From an uncultured Allomuricauda sp. (GTDB taxonomy: Bacteria > Bacteroidota > Bacteroidia > Flavobacteriales > Flavobacteriaceae): a stretch of 64,000 nt of DNA. A program made the position numbers and the translations under genes. The stretch is taken from NCBI RefSeq assembly GCF_947495325.1, contig NZ_CANLYK010000002.1, positions 310,001-374,000 on the forward strand, given 5' to 3'. The notes beneath the pieces were generated by a model that did not search any database, was not told the origin of the DNA, and was given only the letters and a program-made list of their open reading frames with translations. Below, piece by piece: positions 17,861-27,150 of the stretch; the stretch's first letter is position 1; every line of letters starts with the position of its first letter.

Positions 17861-18391
17861 TTGGATCTTGAAGAACTGATACATAATTGTAAAAAGGGAA
17901 AAAGAAAGGCTCAAGCCGAACTATACCGGAAATATTCCGGTATTCTTTTCGGTATGTGCCTCAAATATTCCCGTAATAAAACTGAAGCTGAAGACAGTCT
18001 TCACGACAGTTTTATGACGATTTTCAATAAAATAGATCAGTACAATTTTAATGGTTCTTTTGAAGGTTGGATCAAAAGGATTACCGTTAATACCGTACTT
18101 CAAAAATATAGAAAGGAGCAACACCTAAATGTGGTCTCTGAAAATGTTGGCGAAGAAATGGATGTGGATATTGAACAGACGGATATTAGTTTATCCACTT
18201 TGCTGGGATACATTCAAGAATTACCAAATAAATATAGATTAACATTTAACCTATATGTTTTGGATGGTTACAGCCATAAAGAAATAAGCGAGATGTTGGG
18301 GACATCCGCTGGTACTTCAAAATCAAATCTGGCCAGGGCCAAAATGATTTTAAGGGAAAAGATTATAAAAGAAAATATAAACATTGCTTAA
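17861..18391 (+). CDS. ECF-type RNA polymerase sigma factor
   Basis: 176 residues with sigma region 2 (GKRKAQAELYRKYSG, LKYSRNKTEAEDSLHDSFM, GWIKRITVNTVLQKYRK) and region 4 (LPNKYRLTFNLYVLDGYSHKE). The only reasonable start is TTG at 17861; an in-frame stop lies 20 bases upstream and no ATG precedes region 2. The next gene, 11 bases downstream, carries a membrane anchor that could act as its anti-sigma or output partner. Target promoters and signal are unknown. Confidence 0.88.
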   Translation: MDLEELIHNCKKGKRKAQAELYRKYSGILFGMCLKYSRNKTEAEDSLHDSFMTIFNKIDQYNFNGSFEGWIKRITVNTVLQKYRKEQHLNVVSENVGEEMDVDIEQTDISLSTLLGYIQELPNKYRLTFNLYVLDGYSHKEISEMLGTSAGTSKSNLARAKMILREKIIKENINIA

Positions 18392-18402
18392 ATGCCTTCA
18401 CA

Positions 18403-19950
18403 ATGGGGAAAAAGAATTTAGAGCAACTGTTCAAAGAAACTTTTAAGGAGTTTCACGAGGTTCCGGATGAAAAAGTCTGGAATTCCATTGAAGCCTCTTT
18501 GGACAAAAGGAAAAAGAAAAGAGTTGTGCCAATTTGGTGGCAGCTAGGTGGGGTTGCCGCTTTATTGGCAATTCTGTTTTATGTTATCAATCCTTTTGAG
18601 GATACAGACAATAATGTTCCAATAATTGTCACGGAAACAGAAAACAATGACGCTATTTTTGATAAGGATAGTATTTCAGAGAGTTCTGAAACTCAAAAGC
18701 TGACAGAGGCTTCAACCAACGATGACAGCGATACCGTTGAAGGTTCAACTACAAACAATCAAGAAGACGCTCAAGGCTCTATAAATAGAAACCAAAGCAT
18801 AAAACCTGAGGGGCAAATTGTTTCTACCAACACATCAGAAAGAAAAGACAATCTTGAAAGAGATGATGTTCGTTTTAATACTGTTGATAACTCAAATCAA
18901 AATATTGCCTCTGTAGATAGCATGGCAACCATAAAATCTGAAATGGGGAATAGTCAGCAAGATATTACGGATGCTTTAAATAAAAATGAAACCCAGGCAA
19001 TTGTTTCCTCAGAACAGAAAGATAAAAAAGAGACCCTTTTAATGGACAAGGTTGATAATACTCCGTTGCAACAAGAAAAAAGTCTAGGAAGCTTTTCAGA
19101 AAATGAGGCTATTGCCCAAAATAAGGAAGAAGAACAAGAAAGCATCGTTGAAAAACAATCAATTTTTGATGTAATTAAGGAACAGGAAGAAGAAGCCATT
19201 GCACAGAATGGCACAAGCGGTAAATGGTCCGTTGGACCTTCCGTTGCCCCGGTGTATTTCAATGCAACTGGTGATGGCTCGCCAATACACTCCAATTTTG
19301 CTTCCAATTCAAAATCTGGAAATGTTAATTTAAGCTATGGTCTCACTGTTGCCTACAATTTAAACAAGAGACTTAAAGTGCGCTCTGGTGTACACAAAGT
19401 TAATTACGGCTATGATACCAATGAAATTGTGTTCTCCTCATCCTTAGATGGTTCTACCAATGCTTTGATAGACAATATTGATTATAGTCAAACTTCTAGA
19501 AACTTGGTTGTACAAAGTAAGAATGAACTGCCACAATCTTTTGCAAATGATGCATCACTTGAACTAAGTGCCTCCCAGACTCCTGAACTGGATGGAAAAA
19601 TGGTACAGCAACTTGGTTATATCGAGGTTCCTTTGGAGCTCAATTATGCGCTAATAGACAAAAAATTTGGTGTGGATTTAATTGGTGGTGTTAGCTCTCT
19701 CTTTTTAGTGGATAATTCGGTTTTATTGGAATCAGAAGAATTAGTGACCGAAGTTGGTGAAGCCAATAATGCAAATTCGGTGAATTTTAGCACCAATGTT
19801 GGTGTGGGACTTAACTATCAATTCTCTTCAAAAGTTCAATTGAACTTAGAGCCCATTTTAAAATATCAATTAAACACATTTTCGGAAACCGCTGGTTCTT
19901 TTAGACCTTTTTCAGTAGGTGTCTATAGCGGTATCAGTTTTAAGTTCTAA
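18403..19950 (+). CDS. Inner-membrane-anchored outer-membrane beta-barrel protein, sigma-factor partner
   Basis: 515 residues in three parts. A short cytoplasmic N terminus (LEQLFKETFKEFHEVPDEKVW) is followed by one transmembrane helix at about 45-62. A long low-complexity acidic linker rich in E, N, Q and S covers about 63-275. The C-terminal region (about 276-515) is beta-rich with alternating strands and ends in SGISFKF, the terminal aromatic usual for outer-membrane barrels. The layout implies a protein bridging both membranes. It follows the ECF sigma gene by 11 bases, so it may relay an envelope signal. Such sigma/barrel pairs recur in Flavobacteriaceae. Function is inferred. Confidence 0.7.
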   Translation: MGKKNLEQLFKETFKEFHEVPDEKVWNSIEASLDKRKKKRVVPIWWQLGGVAALLAILFYVINPFEDTDNNVPIIVTETENNDAIFDKDSISESSETQKLTEASTNDDSDTVEGSTTNNQEDAQGSINRNQSIKPEGQIVSTNTSERKDNLERDDVRFNTVDNSNQNIASVDSMATIKSEMGNSQQDITDALNKNETQAIVSSEQKDKKETLLMDKVDNTPLQQEKSLGSFSENEAIAQNKEEEQESIVEKQSIFDVIKEQEEEAIAQNGTSGKWSVGPSVAPVYFNATGDGSPIHSNFASNSKSGNVNLSYGLTVAYNLNKRLKVRSGVHKVNYGYDTNEIVFSSSLDGSTNALIDNIDYSQTSRNLVVQSKNELPQSFANDASLELSASQTPELDGKMVQQLGYIEVPLELNYALIDKKFGVDLIGGVSSLFLVDNSVLLESEELVTEVGEANNANSVNFSTNVGVGLNYQFSSKVQLNLEPILKYQLNTFSETAGSFRPFSVGVYSGISFKF

Positions 19951-19998
19951 TTATAAAGAAGTTGGTTAGGAAGATTGTCCCTTTAGACAATCATTTAG

Positions 19999-20027
19999 GC
20001 ACCTCGTTTCGGCGGGGTGCTTTTTTT
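19999..20027 (+). terminator. Rho-independent terminator of the sigma-factor operon
   Basis: An 8-bp stem, GCACCTCG / CGGGGTGC (one T-G wobble), with loop TTTCGG, followed by seven T. Confidence 0.9.
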
Positions 20028-20505
20028 GCTATTTCTTTCAGCTTTACTCCCTCAGAATCAGTATGTCAGAAAAATTTATTACTTTGAGCTTTACTTTTTC
20101 AACCTTATTGAATTGATAATCGAACAATTCGAAGACATATTTTACATATTTTACCAAATCTCTACTTGTAAAAGAAGAAATTTATTTGGTAATTGCGAGG
20201 ACCCGCCTTGCCCAAATAAGTTTTGCTATCCTCCCAGTTGATTTTCATGCTATATTGTTGAATCAGGAAACTACTTCAAATTTGAAAAGTTCAAAAAATA
20301 ATACATTTTATAACTCTAAAAACACCCTTGCGCCAGTAGTGATTAGCACTCACAAATAAAAACAATAAAATAAAGTCATAACCCCTAAGTTCAGAAAAGT
20401 TGCTCGATGGCAAAATCAATTTAAATTGATGAATACCGTTGCGGACTTTGGCATTGAAAAAACCAATGCTGACAGAAGTAAAAAACAGTACTTAAGTTTC
20501 TTAAC
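20028..20505. other. 478-base region without a clear gene; contains a 16-bp palindrome
   Basis: No supported gene. ATCAATTTAAATTGAT at 20415-20430 is a perfect palindrome about 75 bases upstream of the kinase start and could be a regulator site. A frame ending in a Cys-rich tail (GNCEDPPCPNKFC, about 20180-20241) is open but begins inside the terminator and lacks a credible start. Confidence 0.4.
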
Positions 20506-22419
20506 ATGGAATTGGTTATGAATTATCTCTTATTAGTATTCCGAAATATCGCGGTATTTTTTCTCGTTCTTTCTGGTTACGGTCAAGCAAATGAAAAAGG
20601 CATAAATTTTTGGGGAAATATTTCCTTTTTAGTTTACGAATCCAACAATAATCAGATTTCGGTTGCTGATATTATGGCAAATAATGTCAATTTTAAAAAC
20701 CCCCATGATTTTAATAAAAAAACAGTGCCAACCAATGACTATTGGATTTTACTGGACTTTGAGGAGGTTGTACCTAAACTTGCCAATTACGATAACCTTT
20801 ATTTAAAATTCAACACCTTTGATGCGGGCACCATATTCTATTATGGTAAGCATAAAATTCAAGAAAAACTCATCGGACAGTTTGATAATCTCAACGAGGC
20901 TGAAAAAATAAAATTTTCCAACTACCATTCTTATACCACAATCAATCCAGGCAATTTAATCCAAAACCAATATTTAATTCTAAGGGTGAAGCGCCTTGTC
21001 TTTAAGGAAGATATTAAAAATTGGAGCTTTGCGATTTCAACTGAATCCCCTAACCTGAACGTTCCTTCAAAAAACTTCTCTAATTCAGTACTCTATTATT
21101 TTTGTGCCGGCCTTTGTTTCATAGTTTGGTTTTCCACCTTGTCCTTCTTTATTAGGTTGAGAAATTCCGAATTTCTCTATTACACGCTATATGTTACCTT
21201 AATCTTTCTTTATATTACGGGAAGTAGTTTTGGGTTTTTTGGATATTTGTTCGATTCCTATTGGGTTCAATATTGGTTTTCAAATAACCTATACTTTTTC
21301 GCCAATATTGCATATCTATACTTTTTTTCCAACTATCTGCGTTCCAAAAAAGATTACCCTCTTATTCACAAACTTGTAATCATCCTGGTTTGGCTCAATA
21401 TTATTATCCTGGCTATATCGGTCTGGATTTTTATTTCCAAAAACTATATTGGTGTCTCCTATATTACATACTATGGCTCTTTAGTATTGTGCATCTATGC
21501 CACATTTGGTATTATCTATTTGCTTTTTATTGGCAAGAACCCCTTGGCGTATTTCATTGCCATTGGCTCGTTATTTTATTGCTTTTCCCAATTGTTTCGT
21601 TTACTCTTTTCAAAACCAGAGGATGGGCTGTATTTAGACAGCATAAATTACCTGATCATCGGCTGGTCCCTTGAATTAGTCGTGTTTACTTTTGGATTAA
21701 ACTACAAAGTCCATCTGGAGCTGCGCGAAAACCTTAGTTTGCAGAAAGAAGCATTTATAAGTAAAACAAAAGCGCTTAAGGCCCAAATAAGTCCACATTT
21801 CATTTTTAACTCCTTAAGCTCCATTCAACATTTGATTGCCAAAGACAATAAAACATTGACTTTAAATTACTTGTCTCGCTTTGGTAGGTTGACGAGAAGT
21901 ATTTTGGAAACATCACTTGAAACGAATGTAATATTGAACCAGGAAATTCAGATGTTAAAAGATTATTTGGAGTTGGAACGCCTTCGATTTGACAATGCAT
22001 TTTCGTACACTATAAATGTAGATCCCAAAATAAATCCTTCACAAATTCAGATGCCCTATATGATTTTACAGCCTTTTGTGGAAAATTCCCTGATTCATGG
22101 GCTGCTTCCTAAAAAAGATGGAAAAAAGCAACTTGATATCAATTTTTTAAAGGAACCTGATTTTTTGGTTTGCGAAGTAATTGATACTGGTGTAGGAAGG
22201 CAACAGGCCAAACAAAGAAAGCATATTTATCAAAAAGATAAAAAATGGAGAGGGTTGGAAATTACCCAGCAACGATTGGAGTATTTAACCGGTAATCAAA
22301 ATAACATTGAAATTGTTGACGTAGTCAATGATAAAAATGAACCTCTGGGCACAAAAATGGTAATACGAATCCCTTTACAAGAGTTTATATTTAAAGCTCC
22401 TAATACTTTTAGGGCTTAA
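20506..22419 (+). CDS. LytS/YehU-type sensor histidine kinase with 7TMR-DISM sensor
   Basis: 637 residues. A signal-like N terminus, an extracytoplasmic 7TMR-DISM-type sensing region (about 25-190) and seven hydrophobic helices (about 193-395) lead to the LytS-type kinase core: ISPHFIFNSLSSIQHL with phospho-acceptor H431, the N-box QPFVENSLIHG near 522-532, and the G-box DTGVGRQQ. The usual LytTR response regulator is not adjacent, so the kinase is an orphan in this window. Start chosen at 20506; ATG at 20518 is equally possible. The signal is unknown; DISM domains often sense small ligands such as carbohydrates. Confidence 0.85.
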   Translation: MELVMNYLLLVFRNIAVFFLVLSGYGQANEKGINFWGNISFLVYESNNNQISVADIMANNVNFKNPHDFNKKTVPTNDYWILLDFEEVVPKLANYDNLYLKFNTFDAGTIFYYGKHKIQEKLIGQFDNLNEAEKIKFSNYHSYTTINPGNLIQNQYLILRVKRLVFKEDIKNWSFAISTESPNLNVPSKNFSNSVLYYFCAGLCFIVWFSTLSFFIRLRNSEFLYYTLYVTLIFLYITGSSFGFFGYLFDSYWVQYWFSNNLYFFANIAYLYFFSNYLRSKKDYPLIHKLVIILVWLNIIILAISVWIFISKNYIGVSYITYYGSLVLCIYATFGIIYLLFIGKNPLAYFIAIGSLFYCFSQLFRLLFSKPEDGLYLDSINYLIIGWSLELVVFTFGLNYKVHLELRENLSLQKEAFISKTKALKAQISPHFIFNSLSSIQHLIAKDNKTLTLNYLSRFGRLTRSILETSLETNVILNQEIQMLKDYLELERLRFDNAFSYTINVDPKINPSQIQMPYMILQPFVENSLIHGLLPKKDGKKQLDINFLKEPDFLVCEVIDTGVGRQQAKQRKHIYQKDKKWRGLEITQQRLEYLTGNQNNIEIVDVVNDKNEPLGTKMVIRIPLQEFIFKAPNTFRA

Positions 22420-22425
22420 GGGCAA

Positions 22426-23157
22426 TCATATGAGTTCCTTTAGAATAACTTCACGCACTTCCTCCCGCAATGTAGATTTATCTTCCTCCCCCAAAATACC
22501 AGTTTCAAAAAATTGATGCACCCTTGCCCTCACCCTACCTGGCCCACCACTTAAAAATGTGAAGGAAAACCGTTTTTTATTGTCATAAAAGGTAATCGGA
22601 ACAATCGGAATTTTATGCGCTATCGCCATTTTAAAGGCCCCATCCTTAAATTCATCCAAAGCGATATGTTCTTCAGGTACTCCGCCTTCTGGAAAAATAC
22701 AAATGCTCAATCCTTGATCCAATCTTCTTTGTGCCCTTCTATATACGCCTGTCCTGCTTTTAATGTTATCTCGGTCTACCAAAATACAAACTCGCTTATA
22801 GAAAAATCCAAACACAGGAATCTTCACCAATTCTTTTTTGCCCACAAACACAAAAGGGTTTTTGCTTACCACCAACATCAGCATAATATCCAACATACTT
22901 GTATGGTTAGCAACCAACATATAGCTTTTTCCTTTTTCCATGGACTGTTCTGTTGTAATTCTTGGAAAACAACCCATACCATAAAGTATAGTTCTCGCCC
23001 ATATATTTCGTGCCAGCCAAAAAAACTCTTTATAGGTCTTTTCAGAAAGTGTGGTCAACAATAAAAAAGGAAAGAAGACAACTATTGGAAGTGCCACAAG
23101 CACATAAAACCAAATTCTATACAAGACATGTCCTATATTTCTCAAAATTGGAAGCAT
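22426..23157 (-). CDS. plsC: 1-acyl-sn-glycerol-3-phosphate acyltransferase (PlsC family)
   Basis: Acylates lysophosphatidic acid in membrane lipid synthesis. A hydrophobic N terminus (about 8-36), the catalytic NHTSMLD at 84-90 (H85-x4-D90), the acceptor-binding FPEGGV at 155-160 and the block KIPIVPITFYD are all present. 243 residues. It runs tail to tail with the kinase gene, 6 bases apart. Acyl-chain and acceptor preference cannot be read from the sequence. A TACTTTTG box lies directly before the start codon on the minus strand. Confidence 0.9.
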   Translation of the reverse strand: MLPILRNIGHVLYRIWFYVLVALPIVVFFPFLLLTTLSEKTYKEFFWLARNIWARTILYGMGCFPRITTEQSMEKGKSYMLVANHTSMLDIMLMLVVSKNPFVFVGKKELVKIPVFGFFYKRVCILVDRDNIKSRTGVYRRAQRRLDQGLSICIFPEGGVPEEHIALDEFKDGAFKMAIAHKIPIVPITFYDNKKRFSFTFLSGGPGRVRARVHQFFETGILGEEDKSTLREEVREVILKELI

Positions 23158-23213
23158 GGACCAAAAGTAGAATTTTTGAATATCTTTATTGAAATAACCT
23201 TAAAAACTTAATT

Positions 23214-23456
23214 ATGGGATTAGTATATGCCTTGTTGATTGGGGCGTTAGCCGGTTGGCTAGCTGGCAAAATAATGAAGGGTGGTGGCTTTGGCGCACTA
23301 TTGAACATTATTTTAGGGATTGTTGGAGGAATCGTTGGTAATTGGCTCTTTGGCACCTTGGGTGTTCATATTGGCTCTGGAATTGTGGGTGACCTTATAA
23401 CTGGAGTTATTGGGGCGGTAGTAATACTTTTTGTTGCAGGTCTCTTTAAAAAATAA
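23214..23456 (+). CDS. GlsB/YeaQ/YmgE-family membrane protein
   Basis: 80 residues, almost entirely hydrophobic and glycine-rich: GALAGWLAGKIMKGGGFG, then IILGIVGGIVGNWLFG, then a third helix ending VVILFVAGLFKK. This is the 'transglycosylase-associated' small membrane protein family, linked to general stress, with no proven biochemical role. Complete, monocistronic, and followed by its own terminator. Confidence 0.9.
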   Translation: MGLVYALLIGALAGWLAGKIMKGGGFGALLNIILGIVGGIVGNWLFGTLGVHIGSGIVGDLITGVIGAVVILFVAGLFKK

Positions 23457-23479
23457 CATTTGTTTGCGTTTATTTTATC

Positions 23480-23501
23480 AGCGGCACAAGCCGCTTTTTT
23501 T
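23480..23501 (+). terminator. Rho-independent terminator after the GlsB-like gene
   Basis: Stem AGCGGC / GCCGCT with an ACAA loop, followed by a run of T (23495-23501). Confidence 0.88.
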
Positions 23502-23542
23502 ATCCCTTTTGGATTGTTACTTTTACGCCTTAAAAATTAAGT

Positions 23543-24511
23543 ATGTCCAGAATTTTAACCGGAATTCAAAGTACAGGCACTCCTCATCTGGGGAATATTT
23601 TGGGGGCAATAATGCCAGCCATTCAAATGGCACAAGACCCAAAAAACGAGTCTTTCCTTTTTATTGCGGATATGCATTCCCTCACCCAAATAAAGAACGG
23701 GGAAGAACTTAGGCAAAACACATATGCAACCGCTGCAACATGGCTTGCCTTTGGTCTGGATATTGAAAAAACCGTTTTCTACAGGCAAAGTGATGTGCCT
23801 CAGGTAACAGAACTTGCCTGGTATCTTAGCTGTTTTTTTCCGTATCAGCGACTTACATTGGCACATTCTTTTAAGGACAAAGCAAATCGATTGGAAGATG
23901 TAAACTCTGGTCTCTTTTCCTATCCTATGCTAATGGCTGCAGATATTCTCCTGTATGATGCCAATATTGTTCCCGTAGGGAAAGATCAATTACAACATTT
24001 AGAAATGACAAGAGACGTGGCTTCCCGATTCCATAGTCAATTGGGTGAAACTTTTGTACTTCCCGAAGCTAAGGTGCAAGAAGAGACTATGTACATTCCA
24101 GGGACAGATGGAGAAAAAATGAGCAAGAGCAAGGGAAATCTCATCAACCTATTTCAGCCAGACAAAAAATTGCGCAAACAAATTATGGGAATTGTTACTG
24201 ACAGTACACCCATGGAAGAACCCAAAGACCCGACCAACGATACTGTTTTTGCGCTTTATAAAATACTGGCGCAGCATGACCAAATTGAGGAAATGAGTGC
24301 CAATTATTTAGCTGGAAATTATGGCTATGGACATGCCAAACAAGCGCTTTACGAAGTTATACTGAATAAGTTTGAAGAGCCACGTGAAAAATTTGAATAT
24401 TACATGAACCATCTCAATGAAGTTGATGAAATTCTTGCTATTGGTGCTGAAAAAGCCAAGAAAGTTGCTGATGAGGTTTTAGAACGTGTCCGCGAGAAGT
24501 TAGGATACTAG
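23543..24511 (+). CDS. trpS: Tryptophan--tRNA ligase
   Basis: Class I aminoacyl-tRNA synthetase charging tRNA-Trp. The HIGH-type motif is TGTPHLGN at 11-18, KMSKS is at 192-196 in DGEKMSKSKGN, and the tryptophan-binding region includes YPMLMAADILLYDA. 322 residues, full length. It stands alone between terminators and the MG/plug gene. No T-box or trp-regulated leader was seen in the 42-base spacer. Confidence 0.96.
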   Translation: MSRILTGIQSTGTPHLGNILGAIMPAIQMAQDPKNESFLFIADMHSLTQIKNGEELRQNTYATAATWLAFGLDIEKTVFYRQSDVPQVTELAWYLSCFFPYQRLTLAHSFKDKANRLEDVNSGLFSYPMLMAADILLYDANIVPVGKDQLQHLEMTRDVASRFHSQLGETFVLPEAKVQEETMYIPGTDGEKMSKSKGNLINLFQPDKKLRKQIMGIVTDSTPMEEPKDPTNDTVFALYKILAQHDQIEEMSANYLAGNYGYGHAKQALYEVILNKFEEPREKFEYYMNHLNEVDEILAIGAEKAKKVADEVLERVREKLGY

Positions 24512-24606
24512 ATATTTACTTTATAAAAAGTTATATTTTGTACTCCAACGTTAAAGTTGTTTCAAATATATTCTAAACAACATATCTTACAGTCTATCTT
24601 CAACAT

Positions 24607-27114
24607 ATGCAAATGAAGAAAAAGACGGTATTTGTTATAGCGATTTTTTTGCTGTTTCAACTTGCACAAACCAGCGCCCAAGAAAATCAAATTTTCCAAA
24701 GTGTAATCAGTAAACTAGCCTCTTACACCAATAAGCATAGTCCTGAAAAAACATATATACATACAGATAAGGAATTCTATACCAATGGAGAGACCATCTG
24801 GTTCAAGGTATATCTGGTTGATGGTATTGCCCATACGCCAAGTAAAAAAAGTAAGGTAATTTATGTTGATCTCTTAAATCTACAGGATAGTATTGTTGCC
24901 CAGAGAAAGTTATACGTAGATTATGGTTTTGGCACACACGGAGATATCGAAATACCAGAAACTACTGATCAAGGTACTTATAAATTACGTTCCTACACTA
25001 AATATATGTTGAACGAAAAAGAGCCTTTTTTCTTTTCAAAAGAAATCCATATTTGGGCACAAAAAACAAATAATGATGAACCTTTTAGTAGTATAGACAC
25101 CATAGCACAAGAACGCATCTCTAACATAAAACATCAAAGGCCCAATATTCAATTTTTTCCAGAAGGAGGAAATCTTGTAAATGGAATACTGAACAAGCTA
25201 GGGATAAAAGTCACCAATACTGAAGGAATAGGCATATCCCTTGAAGGAAGTATTGTTGACCAAGACAACAATATGGTTTCCCCTTTCAAGACCTTTGATC
25301 ACGGTTTGGGTACAGCTTTATATAAACCAGAACCTGGAAAGTCCTATTATGCCAGCATTTTAATTAATGGTAATGAAGAAAAGTATGCCATGCCACTTCC
25401 TTTGAAAAAAGGATATGTGCTAAACGCAAACAACAATGGAGAATCTGTTACCCTTAGAGTAGTTACAAACCATAAAAGTGGTTTACTGGGTACTTTACTT
25501 GTTGGTCATATGCGCGGATATACTTTTTTTAAACGCATTGAAAAATCCAATGGCACAAAGTATTCCGTTAGATTATTTACCAAAGACCTGGGCAATGGAG
25601 TAGCACATTTTACCCTATTTACAGCTGAAGGTGAGCCTGTTTGTGAAAGATTGATTTTTGTTGATAGCGAGAATGGAAAAGCCGCTCTTTCAACAAAAAC
25701 GGATGCCAAAAAATATGAAAAAAGAGACAAGGTATCCGTGGAGATAGCACTCAATGACTTAAAAAATAACCCATTGAGCGGAAGCCTTTCGTCAAGTATA
25801 ATTAAAAAACCCAGCAAGACTAAAAAAAATTCCAACATTATAAGTTGGTTACTGTTGAATTCAGATATTGGCATGACCAGTTTTAATCCTGACCTTTTCT
25901 TGGAAGATAACAGTTACTCCAAAAATCATCTTCTAGATATGTTGATGCTAACACATGGTTGGCGGAGGTTTATTTGGAAAGATTTCTTGAATAACAAGGT
26001 TGACAAACAACTGACTTTTGAACCTGAAAAAGGAATCATGATAAGAGGACAAACCACTAGTTTTAAAAACAAATACAGCCCCAAGACCTCTTGGGTTACC
26101 CTCAGCACTTTAGATCCTTTTGTGTATCAGGAGAAAAAGCCCACAAATTTCCAGGGTAATTTTAGCTTTGGTCCTTTTGCTTTCCAAGATACCATACAGG
26201 CTTTTGTGAAAGCTGTCCCTGTAAGCGAATCAAAAAAAATAAGGGATAATGAACTAGCCATTCATGCTGATGACTTTTCGCTGAAAGTACCAATTGAAAA
26301 TAAGAAAACCCTAGTACATGAAACCATTAGGTTTAACTTTCCAAAAGCATATAAAGAACTGGCCTACAACAGGATGGCAAACGATTTTAAATATAACCCT
26401 AAAGTGACCCAACTTAAGGAAGTAACTGTAAAAGCTAAAAAAAAGACCCGTGAAGAAATTATTGATGAACAGATAAATAAAATTGCAATTTATGGAACTC
26501 CTGATAATCGTGTTTTCGCAGATTCTATTATGGGTTCAGCCGCATTAGGCGTATTTGATTTACTAAGGAATATTGCAGGAGTACAGGTCTTTGGTTCGTA
26601 CCCAGATCAAACCGTGCAAATTAGGGGGGCTGCAAGCTTCAGTTCATCTCCCTCTCCATTATTTCTTTTAGATGGTATTGAAGTTGATGTTGGATTTGTC
26701 GGTGCTATGCTAGCTATAGAAGTAGAGCTCATAGATGTGTTAAAGGGCCCTAGCGCTGCCATTTATGGATCTCGCGCTGCCAATGGTGTAATTGCTATCT
26801 ATTCAAAAGGTACAATCTGGATTGATGATTATAAACGACAACCCTCACCTGGAATCGCTACCTTTAAAGTAGATGGTTTTTATAAGGTGCGGGAATTTTA
26901 TAGTCCAAATTACGATGTTCCAAAACCAAAACATGAACAGGGAGATTATAGGACCACTTTACATTGGCAACCTAATATTGATGTAGATGCCAATGGAAAA
27001 TCAAACTTTAGTTTTTTTACCAATGATGTTTCAGGTGAATATCTGATAAAAGTTGAGGGGATAACTTTGGATGGCATACCAGTTAATACTGTACAGCATT
27101 TTGAAGTGGAATGA
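24607..27114 (+). CDS. MG-domain protein with TonB-plug domain and no beta-barrel
   Basis: 835 residues with a signal peptide (1-24). A macroglobulin-like N-terminal part opens with YIHTDKEFYTNGETIWFKVY (50-69), and further MG-type beta domains reach about 600. A TonB-dependent-receptor plug domain (about 635-735) has LLRNIAGVQV, TVQIRGAASF, FLLDGIEV and AAIYGSRAANGVIAIYSKG. There is no C-terminal barrel; only a short beta tail follows. Such MG2/plug proteins are common in Bacteroidota but of unknown function. No SusD-like partner or receptor gene is adjacent. Start at 24607 or 24613. Confidence 0.8.
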   Translation: MQMKKKTVFVIAIFLLFQLAQTSAQENQIFQSVISKLASYTNKHSPEKTYIHTDKEFYTNGETIWFKVYLVDGIAHTPSKKSKVIYVDLLNLQDSIVAQRKLYVDYGFGTHGDIEIPETTDQGTYKLRSYTKYMLNEKEPFFFSKEIHIWAQKTNNDEPFSSIDTIAQERISNIKHQRPNIQFFPEGGNLVNGILNKLGIKVTNTEGIGISLEGSIVDQDNNMVSPFKTFDHGLGTALYKPEPGKSYYASILINGNEEKYAMPLPLKKGYVLNANNNGESVTLRVVTNHKSGLLGTLLVGHMRGYTFFKRIEKSNGTKYSVRLFTKDLGNGVAHFTLFTAEGEPVCERLIFVDSENGKAALSTKTDAKKYEKRDKVSVEIALNDLKNNPLSGSLSSSIIKKPSKTKKNSNIISWLLLNSDIGMTSFNPDLFLEDNSYSKNHLLDMLMLTHGWRRFIWKDFLNNKVDKQLTFEPEKGIMIRGQTTSFKNKYSPKTSWVTLSTLDPFVYQEKKPTNFQGNFSFGPFAFQDTIQAFVKAVPVSESKKIRDNELAIHADDFSLKVPIENKKTLVHETIRFNFPKAYKELAYNRMANDFKYNPKVTQLKEVTVKAKKKTREEIIDEQINKIAIYGTPDNRVFADSIMGSAALGVFDLLRNIAGVQVFGSYPDQTVQIRGAASFSSSPSPLFLLDGIEVDVGFVGAMLAIEVELIDVLKGPSAAIYGSRAANGVIAIYSKGTIWIDDYKRQPSPGIATFKVDGFYKVREFYSPNYDVPKPKHEQGDYRTTLHWQPNIDVDANGKSNFSFFTNDVSGEYLIKVEGITLDGIPVNTVQHFEVE

Positions 27115-27150
27115 TACGATTTTGGATAGTGTAAGTGGAAAATTAGGGTA

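Noticed and set aside
20017..20241. 74-codon frame with a Cys-rich C terminus
   Set aside because: It starts inside the terminator of the preceding operon, lacks a good start codon and resembles no peptide family I know. The Cys-rich end alone is not enough.
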